Shown here: one piece after another, positions 1-4,626 of the stretch
How the letters are laid out: the number at the start of each line of letters is the position of its first letter
Numbering within the stretch: the first letter of the stretch is position 1
Origin: an uncultured Clostridiaceae bacterium
Lineage (GTDB): Bacteria > Bacillota > Clostridia > Lachnospirales > Lachnospiraceae
NCBI GenBank assembly: GCA_949948825.1
Contig: CATLIJ010000132.1
Location: forward strand, 1-7,068
Length of the DNA: 7,068 nt
Direction of reading: 5' to 3'
Translations under genes and position numbers: made by a program
Notes under the pieces: model-generated
Told to the model about the DNA's origin: nothing
The model's database searches: none
What the model saw: the letters and a program-made list of their open reading frames with translations, nothing else

Positions 1-640
1 AAATCGGCTCACCAAACTCAATGGTCACATGAGAAGGCCTCATAAAAGGAATATGATTCTCAAAAATCTCCGCTGTTCCGGTAAACGCCACTGGCACCAC
101 CGGACATCCGCTCTTCTCTGCAATCTTTAAGCTTCCCTCCTTAAAAGGAAGCAGTTCCAGAATGTCCTGGTTCTCATTGCGGGTTCCCTCCGGAAATATC
201 CACAGGGAAATCCCCTGCTTCACCTTCTCAATGCCTTCCAGAATCGTCTTCAGGCCTTCTTTGATATCCTCCCGGTTTAAAAACAGACAATTCACCAGCC
301 GCATCCAGTCTGACAGAACCGGATACCGGGTCATCTCCTTTTTGGCCACAAAACCAGCCAGATGAGGCACTACGGTATATCCCACAATAATATCAAAATA
401 ACTTCTGTGGTTCCCCACATACAAAACAGCTCCCTCCGGCACATTTTCCTGTCCCTTTATGGTCAGGGTGGAACCCGTCAGCCGGAAAATCAGCCGGAAC
501 ATGGCCTGGACAATCCGCAGGCTGTGCTCCTGCTGCCTTTTGGGATTAAATCTGGCCACCAAAAATTCACCTGCCGCCAGGGGAATGCTGAACACCAGAA
601 ACCCCAGCAGCGACACCACTACCAATAAAAATCGTATCAT
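1..640 (-). CDS. plsC: 1-acyl-sn-glycerol-3-phosphate acyltransferase (PlsC), C-terminus beyond left edge
   Basis: This enzyme transfers an acyl group to position 2 of lysophosphatidic acid to give phosphatidic acid, the precursor of all membrane glycerophospholipids. I translated it by hand: 213 codons are present and the frame stays open to the left edge, so only the C-terminus is missing. Residues 3-22 are a hydrophobic membrane anchor. The family motifs appear in order: NHRSYFD (H78 and D83, the catalytic HX4D pair), LNRED around R123, FPEGTR at 149-154 (substrate binding), and VVPVAF at 181-186. The start at 640 is preceded by a GAGAGG ribosome binding site on the minus strand. A terminator separates it from the upstream PF06541 gene, so it probably has its own promoter. 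A weak candidate is TTGTTT-17-TATACT with its -10 at 677-682, overlapping that terminator. The family call is firm; the exact acyl specificity is not visible. Confidence 0.93.
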   Translation of the reverse strand, partial: MIRFLLVVVSLLGFLVFSIPLAAGEFLVARFNPKRQQEHSLRIVQAMFRLIFRLTGSTLTIKGQENVPEGAVLYVGNHRSYFDIIVGYTVVPHLAGFVAKKEMTRYPVLSDWMRLVNCLFLNREDIKEGLKTILEGIEKVKQGISLWIFPEGTRNENQDILELLPFKEGSLKIAEKSGCPVVPVAFTGTAEIFENHIPFMRPSHVTIEFGEPI

Positions 641-684
641 TTGTCTGTCCCTCTCCATTCAATTCCTGTTCTTTTCAGTATATA

Positions 685-725
685 AAAAAAGAAGAGCAAA
701 AACAAGTCATTTGCTCTTCTTTTTT
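685..725 (-). terminator. Intrinsic terminator of the PF06541 gene, symmetrical
   Basis: Positions 685-700 and 710-725 form a perfect 16-bp stem with a 9-nt loop. The stem begins with A6 and ends with T6, so a U tract follows the GC-containing part in both directions and it could work bidirectionally. The right arm lies inside the 3' end of the 707-1150 gene: the stop codon sits in the loop, and the last codons (lysine-rich KKKSK) are encoded by the stem. Confidence 0.85.
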
Positions 726-1150
726 GTAATTTGTTCAAACAATAATCCGGTCATAAACCAAAGGGGTGCAAAATCCAGACGAATCAGCCCGTTTACATTG
801 GCCGCACGTCCGGAATAATCCCATGGACATATGCCTTTTGTCCGCAGCCACATGCCGGAAAAATACTCTGCCGTAAAAATCAATACCATGTCCAGCATCC
901 CGTGGCGCACAAAGCGGTCCGCGGGACGAAGCCGGATTCCTCCCACCCAGCGGTCAACTGCTGTGCCAATGGGCGCCAGCAAAGCTCCCATGCCATATAT
1001 GGGAAACATAAGAAGGGAGGTTCTGCCAATCAGGCGCCAATCATGGGAAAGCACGGATTCCAGGGAGGTGAACATCACCTCCAGACACCATCCGGTAATC
1101 CCACATTTTAAAAAATTTGCTGGTAAATCTTTTAGTCTGTTCATGGGCAT
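707..1150 (-). CDS. PF06541-type membrane protein ('putative ABC-transporter type IV')
   Basis: This 147-residue integral membrane protein resembles the Firmicutes family annotated as putative ABC-transporter type IV (PF06541), whose function is unknown to me. Recognisable family landmarks are GWCLEV at 20-25, the conserved stretch from R43 to G53 ending in MFPIYG, EYFSG at 95-99, CPWDYSG at 108-114 and N120-G121 followed by a hydrophobic segment with APLWF at 128-132. About four membrane segments are plausible. There is no ATPase partner nearby, so a transport role is not supported by context. The start at 1150 has no clear Shine-Dalgarno sequence; a second in-frame ATG at 1144 is the alternative, and the next in-frame stop lies about 12 codons upstream. 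A TATAAT -10 box at 1173-1178 would give a very short leader. The 3' end is built into the terminator stem at 685-725. Confidence 0.8.
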   Translation of the reverse strand: MPMNRLKDLPANFLKCGITGWCLEVMFTSLESVLSHDWRLIGRTSLLMFPIYGMGALLAPIGTAVDRWVGGIRLRPADRFVRHGMLDMVLIFTAEYFSGMWLRTKGICPWDYSGRAANVNGLIRLDFAPLWFMTGLLFEQITKKKSK

Positions 1151-1172
1151 AGTATGGACTGGAATGGAGCTG

Positions 1173-1202
1173 ATTATACCGAATTATATGTGTTACTGTT
1201 CA
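1173..1202 (-). promoter_or_regulatory. Promoter of the PF06541 gene
   Basis: On the minus strand a perfect TATAAT (1173-1178) lies 18 nt downstream of TGAACA (1197-1202), which matches four of six bases of the sigma-A -35 box. Predicted transcription would start about 15 nt before the ATG at 1150. The -35 region overlaps a GTTCAGACGG repeat that recurs at 1659-1668. Confidence 0.5.
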
Positions 1203-1208
1203 GACGGC
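1192..1208 (+). repeat. GTTCAGACGG-containing repeat, left copy
   Basis: The sequence here matches 1653-1669 at 14 of 17 positions, including an exact 10-mer GTTCAGACGG at 1198-1207 and 1659-1668. The right copy is one arm of a long hairpin downstream of cls. The two copies bracket the small toxin-like module. This could be a dispersed intergenic repeat or a chance match with a terminator arm; only two copies are visible here. Confidence 0.4.
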
Positions 1209-1225
1209 TTTTTTGTCTAAAAATG

Positions 1226-1254
1226 TTGCTATTTGTCCTATGATATGGTAAACT
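1226..1254 (+). promoter_or_regulatory. Promoter of the small toxin-like gene
   Basis: TTGCTA (1226-1231) and TAAACT (1249-1254) are separated by 17 nt, and TGG immediately before the -10 gives an extended -10 (TGn) motif. The predicted start is near 1261, about 113 nt upstream of the ATG at 1374, leaving a long structured leader. Confidence 0.55.
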
Positions 1255-1260
1255 TTTTCC

Positions 1261-1371
1261 GGACGCTGCCATTGATGACAGGCGGTTAGCCCCTCTTGAA
1301 ATCCCGGAGGGACTGCGACCCTCCGTTTACATAGAAACCCGCAAGGGAATCTGGGAAAGGAGGGCTAAGCC
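1261..1371 (+). promoter_or_regulatory. Structured 5' leader able to hide the ribosome binding site
   Basis: GGAGGG (1306-1311) pairs perfectly with CCCTCC (1319-1324) around a 7-nt loop. The same CCCTCC is also a perfect complement of the Shine-Dalgarno core GGAGGG at 1359-1364, so the two pairings are mutually exclusive. A second segment, TTAGCCCCTC at 1286-1295, can pair with GAGGGCTAA at 1360-1368 over nine pairs with one bulged C. Both alternatives block translation initiation. Long leaders that occlude the toxin ribosome binding site are typical of type I toxin mRNAs. The pairing is read directly from the sequence; the regulatory role is inference. Confidence 0.5.
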
Positions 1372-1373
1372 AT

Positions 1374-1472
1374 ATGGATATTTTAGGACTTATGGCAGTG
1401 TTAAGCTTTGGCCTGACCTGCTTTGGACTTGGATATGCATTAGGTAAGGATAGTAATAAAACGCAAAAATAA
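1374..1472 (+). CDS. 32-residue hydrophobic peptide, candidate type I toxin
   Basis: The peptide starts MDILGLMAVL and ends KDSNKTQK. Residues 3-24 are an almost uninterrupted hydrophobic segment rich in Gly, Leu and Phe, followed by a polar, lysine-rich tail. This one-helix-plus-basic-tail design is shared by membrane-acting type I toxins and holin-like small toxins of Firmicutes such as TxpA. I do not recognise a specific family for this sequence. An AAAGGAGGG ribosome binding site at 1356-1364, 9 nt before the ATG, is among the strongest in the window and makes translation very likely. The gene has its own extended -10 promoter and a long leader. Its stop codon lies inside a symmetrical hairpin, and a convergent promoter on the other strand would make an antisense RNA across its 3' end. 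Toxicity is inferred from architecture, not shown. A small membrane regulator is the alternative. Confidence 0.7.
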   Translation: MDILGLMAVLSFGLTCFGLGYALGKDSNKTQK

Positions 1473-1510
1473 CCGCCCTCGCCCCCAAAGCTGAGCAGTT
1501 ATTTTTGCTT
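1463..1510. terminator. Symmetrical hairpin over the toxin stop codon, bidirectional terminator
   Basis: GCAAAAATAAC at 1463-1473 and GTTATTTTTGC at 1498-1508 form an 11-bp perfect outer stem; inner pairs such as 1478-1480 with 1493-1495 extend it. The TAA stop codon at 1470-1472 is within the left arm. A U-rich tract follows on both strands, so it could end the plus-strand mRNA and also the minus-strand antisense RNA. Confidence 0.65.
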
Positions 1511-1553
1511 GAATATTAATTTGGGTTAACCGTCTTTCGGCAGTTTCCCGGAG

Positions 1554-1582
1554 AAGCACCTGTTCCTGCAGGTGCTTTCTTT
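1554..1582 (+). terminator. Second intrinsic terminator of the toxin mRNA
   Basis: AAGCACCTG (1554-1562) and CAGGTGCTT (1569-1577) form a perfect 9-bp stem with a 6-nt loop, followed on the plus strand by TTTCTTT ending at 1582. If transcripts read through the hairpin at 1463-1508, they would stop here and overlap the whole predicted antisense RNA. Confidence 0.7.
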
Positions 1583-1588
1583 GATAAT

Positions 1589-1617
1589 AACATAGCACAA
1601 TGAGGAAAAAAATTCAA
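1589..1617 (-). promoter_or_regulatory. Convergent minus-strand promoter for the antisense RNA
   Basis: Read on the minus strand, TTGAAT (1612-1617) and TATGTT (1589-1594) are spaced 17 nt apart, and TGC directly before the -10 gives an extended -10 motif. No minus-strand coding region begins downstream before the PF06541 gene, which has its own promoter. A non-coding product is therefore the simplest reading. Confidence 0.5.
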
Positions 1618-1647
1618 CCATATTTCCAATTTTCAAAAAACTCCCTT

Positions 1648-1697
1648 AAAGAGTAACAGTTCAGACGGGCAAGAAGATGCCCCGTCTGAACTGTTAC
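1648..1697 (-). terminator. Long hairpin terminator downstream of cls
   Basis: Positions 1653-1669 and 1681-1697 form a perfect 17-bp stem around an 11-nt loop, beginning one base after the cls stop codon. The minus-strand exit is only modestly U-rich (TCTTTAA). Function as the cls terminator is likely because of its position and stability. Its arm carries the GTTCAGACGG repeat also found at 1198-1207. Confidence 0.7.
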
Positions 1698-1698
1698 C

Positions 1699-3264
1699 TC
1701 AAAGAAGAGGAGAAAGAAGGCGGCTCCCCTGCTCCCGGATGCGCACCCACAGGCTTCTGGCCTCATAGACCTCTCTGGTCACTTCCCGGCATCGTGCCAG
1801 GTCTTCCAAAAAGATTCTCTCCAGTGCTTCTGTTGTCTCCTCGTCATAAATCGTAGCATTTACCTCAAAGTTCAATTCAAAACTGCGGATGTCCATATTG
1901 GCAGTGCCATAGCAGCTGACCCGGCTGTCCACCATGACTCCTTTGGCATGAAGAAACCCATTCTCATAGGTAAAGCATCTGGCTCCTGCGGCCACCAGCT
2001 CCCCCACATAAGAATAGGTGGCCCAGTAGACAAAGGGGTGATCCGGCTTGCAGGGAAACATCAGACGCACATCAATTCCAGACCCCGCCGCAATCTTCAG
2101 AGCACTTAGCACCGCATCATCCGGCACAAAATAAGGCGTCTGAATGTAAATATGATGTCTTGCCTTATGAAAAAGCTGTAAATAATTATCCCGGATCTGC
2201 CGCTGTCTGGAATCCGGCCCGCTGGCAATAATCTGAATTCCCAAAAGCTTTCCTGAAATTTCTGCCTCCAGCAAATCGATCCTTTCCGGAATTTCCTGTG
2301 GATCAGAGCCGGAGTCTGCCACAGAATACTGACCTGTTCCCCCGGGTACTCCACTTTCTTTCAGACGGCTGCAATCCGAAAAGTACCATCCGTTTAAAAA
2401 CAGATTTTCCCTTCCCGCATAATTCCAGTCCAGAGCAAACCGGATCTGAAGGCTGATCGCCGCATCTCCGGTAATCTTTAAATGAGTATCCCTCCAATAT
2501 CCGAACCTGGGGTTCTTCCCAAGATATTCTTTTCCAATATTAAAACCGCCCACATACCCAATCCGCCCGTCAATCACCACAATCTTCCTGTGATTCCGGT
2601 AATTGACCCGCAAGTTCAGCCTGCCAAGAAAAGGCGGAAAGAAACAGGCAGTCTTTATTCCAGCCTGCCGAAGCTCACGCCACCGCCTTTCTGGCATCAG
2701 CCTGCTTCCCATACCATCATAAAGGATTCTCACCTCAACTCCCTTTTTTGCCTGTTCCACCAGAATCGGCGCTATGGACGAAAATGGTTCATCTTCCTTG
2801 ATAATATAGTACTGAATGTGAATAAAATGTCTGGCCAGAGAAAGTTCTCTTCTCAAATCCCCGAACTTCTCCTGCCCGTCCGTAAAAATTTCCACCTGAT
2901 TGTTTAATGTCAGCACAGAACCAGCCTGTTCCAGATTATACCGGACCAAATCTCCATAATCAGCAGCCAAAGGGTCCTCCAAATACAAAAGATCCTGACT
3001 CATAAAGCTTTCCTGCCGTCTTGCTGAAGCCCGCAGGCGATCCTCCACCTCTTTAATCCGGAACATTTTGCTCTTATGATAATCCTGGGCAAAAATCAAA
3101 TAAAAGAAAAAACCGAATACAGGAACAAAATAAAGAATCAGAAGCCAGGTCCACACAGCCTTTGGGTCCCGCCTCTGAAAAAACACAATCACTATGGACA
3201 GGACCAGATTAATATAAAGCAAATGCTCCATCAGCCAATCCCACACAAAAATTACCTGAACCAT
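1699..3264 (-). CDS. cls: Cardiolipin synthase (two-HKD phospholipase D superfamily)
   Basis: The enzyme condenses two phosphatidylglycerol molecules into cardiolipin and glycerol at the cytoplasmic membrane. The 521 residues fit the bacterial Cls plan: two N-terminal membrane segments (about 11-29 and 37-58), a linker, then two PLD domains. The first HKD motif is H225-K227-D232 in HRKIVVID, followed by GGFNIGKEY at 239-247. The second is H439-K441-D446 in HAKGVMVD, followed by GTANMD at 453-458 and the typical RSFELNFEVN. Both catalytic sites look intact. A polar loop at about 300-340 between the domains seems longer than usual. The start at 3264 is supported by an AGGGGGAG ribosome binding site and the hydrophobic N-terminus. 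Only 49 nt separate it from the upstream DUF4250 gene on the same strand, suggesting co-transcription. The hairpin at 1648-1697 closes the unit. Confidence 0.95.
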   Translation of the reverse strand: MVQVIFVWDWLMEHLLYINLVLSIVIVFFQRRDPKAVWTWLLILYFVPVFGFFFYLIFAQDYHKSKMFRIKEVEDRLRASARRQESFMSQDLLYLEDPLAADYGDLVRYNLEQAGSVLTLNNQVEIFTDGQEKFGDLRRELSLARHFIHIQYYIIKEDEPFSSIAPILVEQAKKGVEVRILYDGMGSRLMPERRWRELRQAGIKTACFFPPFLGRLNLRVNYRNHRKIVVIDGRIGYVGGFNIGKEYLGKNPRFGYWRDTHLKITGDAAISLQIRFALDWNYAGRENLFLNGWYFSDCSRLKESGVPGGTGQYSVADSGSDPQEIPERIDLLEAEISGKLLGIQIIASGPDSRQRQIRDNYLQLFHKARHHIYIQTPYFVPDDAVLSALKIAAGSGIDVRLMFPCKPDHPFVYWATYSYVGELVAAGARCFTYENGFLHAKGVMVDSRVSCYGTANMDIRSFELNFEVNATIYDEETTEALERIFLEDLARCREVTREVYEARSLWVRIREQGSRLLSPLL

Positions 3265-3313
3265 TCTGGCCCGCTCCCCCTGTCATCCATTCCAAAAATC
3301 TCCCCCCGCCCAA

Positions 3314-3490
3314 TCACACAAACTGATTCCTCTCCGGACGATAATGAAAATCCGCCTCTCCCAGCCTCTTTTCCAAATCCTCCCGCTCCAGTTCCAGCCC
3401 CTCACACAAATCATCCAATGTAGAATAAAAATCACGCAGCTGAGTATTCACATAACTCAACAGCATAAACGGATCTTTGGGAATTGCCAT
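3314..3490 (-). CDS. DUF4250 family small protein
   Basis: This 58-residue protein starts MAIPKDPFMLLSYVNTQLRD and ends RPERNQFV. I recognise the pattern of the DUF4250 family (PF14056) of Clostridia, in which a PKDP-x-MLLS-x-VNTQLRD start and an NQF ending are characteristic. No function is known to me. The protein is soluble, acidic in the middle (a Glu/Leu-rich segment at about 24-45 that should be helical) and has no signal peptide or membrane segment. The start at 3490 is fixed by AAGGAGGAG on the minus strand, about 6 nt upstream. It lies 49 nt upstream of cls on the same strand, so the two are probably one operon. It diverges from ansA across a 108-nt intergenic region. I could not identify a convincing -10/-35 pair for it. 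Confidence 0.88.
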   Translation of the reverse strand: MAIPKDPFMLLSYVNTQLRDFYSTLDDLCEGLELEREDLEKRLGEADFHYRPERNQFV

Positions 3491-3522
3491 GTTTCTCTCC
3501 TCCTTATAACATGCACATAATC

Positions 3523-3552
3523 TTGTCTACCCGCCCCAATTTGTGGTAATAT
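3523..3552 (+). promoter_or_regulatory. Possible promoter of ansA
   Basis: TTGTCT (3523-3528) and TAATAT (3547-3552) are 18 nt apart, with TGG before the -10. The match is moderate. It lies in the 108-nt divergent region shared with the DUF4250 gene and would give a leader of about 40 nt before the AAAGGAAGG ribosome binding site at 3583-3591. Confidence 0.35.
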
Positions 3553-3598
3553 TAAAATTATATACGAAATAACCAAAAATGTAAAGGAAGGTATATAC

Positions 3599-4609
3599 AT
3601 GAAGCAAATCCTTATGATCGCCACCGGCGGTACCATTGCCTCCAAAAGCAGCGCCGCGGGCTTAAAGCCTCTGATCACCTCAGACGAGCTGTTAAGCTAT
3701 GTTCCGGACGCCCGCCAGTTCTGCCATGCCGACACATTACAGCTGCTCAACATTGACAGCACCAATATGCAGCCCTTCCACTGGCTGAAAATCGCTGCTG
3801 CCATTGAAGAAAACTACGAGACTTATGATGGCTTTGTCATCTGCCACGGCACAGACACTATGGCCTATACCGCAGCAGCCCTGTCCTACCTGATCCAGAA
3901 TTCCAGAAAACCCATTGTGATCACCGGCGCACAAAAACCCATTGATTTGGAGATCACTGACGCCAAAACCAACTTAATGGACAGCCTTCGTTTTGCTTCC
4001 CATGAACAGGCTTACGGCGTGACCTTAGTATTTGACGGCAAGGTCATCGCAGGAACCAGGGCAAAAAAAGAACGGACCAAAAGCTACAACGCCTTTTCCA
4101 GCATTAATTTTCCCTACATTGCAACCATTCAGGACCAGCATGTAATATTTTACCTGGATGACAAGAAGCTTCTCACCAAACCAGTCCATTTTTACAACAA
4201 GCTTAATGACCGGGTAGCTCTGCTAAAGCTGATTCCCTCCATGGAGGCTGGGGTGCTGACCTATCTTGCCGGTTCTTATGACGCTTTAATTCTGGAAGCC
4301 TTTGGCGTAGGCGGACTTCCCTCCTACGAGTCCGGCGATTTCCACAAGGCCATTGATCTGTGGACCTCTGCCGGAAAAACCGTAGTCATGGCAACCCAAG
4401 TTACCAACGAGGGAAGCAACATGTCTGTCTACGAGGTGGGAAAAACCATCAAGCAGGAATTTGATCTGCTGGAAGCCTATGACATGACTCTGGAAGCCAC
4501 TGTCACAAAGCTGATGTGGATTCTTGGCCAAACCTCTGATCCCAGAGAAATCCGGAACCTGTTTTATCAGACCATTAACCGGGACATTCTCTATACAGCC
4601 AAATGGTGA
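3599..4609 (+). CDS. ansA: L-asparaginase, type I (cytoplasmic)
   Basis: The enzyme hydrolyses L-asparagine to aspartate and ammonia. At 336 residues it has the normal length for the bacterial type I family and no signal peptide, so it should be cytoplasmic. The first signature ATGGTIAS at 8-15 carries the nucleophile T12. The second, CHGTDTM at 82-88, carries the catalytic T85-D86 pair, and a lysine at 146 or 147 in GTRAKKERT fits the conserved active-site lysine. The AKTNLMDSLRFA segment (122-133) and the C-terminal TLEATVTKLMWILG (287-300) are also typical. The ribosome binding site AAAGGAAGG ends 7 nt before the ATG. It is a single-gene unit: DUF4250 diverges upstream and spoVAF converges downstream with only 17 nt between stop codons. 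Some family members also deamidate glutamine, which the sequence alone cannot exclude. Confidence 0.95.
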   Translation: MKQILMIATGGTIASKSSAAGLKPLITSDELLSYVPDARQFCHADTLQLLNIDSTNMQPFHWLKIAAAIEENYETYDGFVICHGTDTMAYTAAALSYLIQNSRKPIVITGAQKPIDLEITDAKTNLMDSLRFASHEQAYGVTLVFDGKVIAGTRAKKERTKSYNAFSSINFPYIATIQDQHVIFYLDDKKLLTKPVHFYNKLNDRVALLKLIPSMEAGVLTYLAGSYDALILEAFGVGGLPSYESGDFHKAIDLWTSAGKTVVMATQVTNEGSNMSVYEVGKTIKQEFDLLEAYDMTLEATVTKLMWILGQTSDPREIRNLFYQTINRDILYTAKW

Positions 4610-4626
4610 GTGCTTTTTGGGTTCAG

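Larger units (their letters stand above)
1463..1582 (-). ncRNA. Predicted antisense RNA (antitoxin candidate)
   Basis: A minus-strand promoter at 1589-1617 predicts a start near 1582. The first intrinsic stop with a good U tract in that direction is the symmetrical hairpin at 1463-1508. The resulting RNA of about 120 nt would be fully complementary to the 3' untranslated region and the last codons of the 32-residue gene. It would itself contain the stem-loop at 1554-1577. The convergent, 3'-overlapping arrangement is like txpA/RatA of Bacillus subtilis. No transcript evidence exists here; the boundaries are predictions from promoter and terminator positions. Confidence 0.45.

Noticed and set aside
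162..628. Plus-strand open frames inside 1-640
   Set aside because: They are antisense to plsC, whose motifs on the minus strand are unambiguous.
831..1220. Plus-strand open frame of 129 codons at 831-1220
   Set aside because: It is antisense to the PF06541 gene, has no recognisable domain and shows an unlikely composition.
1209..1652. Insertion sequence or CRISPR explanation for the gene-poor stretch
   Set aside because: There is no transposase fragment, no terminal inverted repeats with target duplication, and no regularly spaced direct repeats; the stretch is explained by the small gene and its control elements.
2350..2370. Third TTCAGACGGC copy at about 2358-2368
   Set aside because: It lies within the cls coding sequence, in the inter-domain loop, and shares only the short core, so it is treated as chance.
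3076..3423. Plus-strand open frame of 115 codons opposite the cls start and DUF4250
   Set aside because: It has a low-complexity proline-rich translation, antisense to two well-supported genes.
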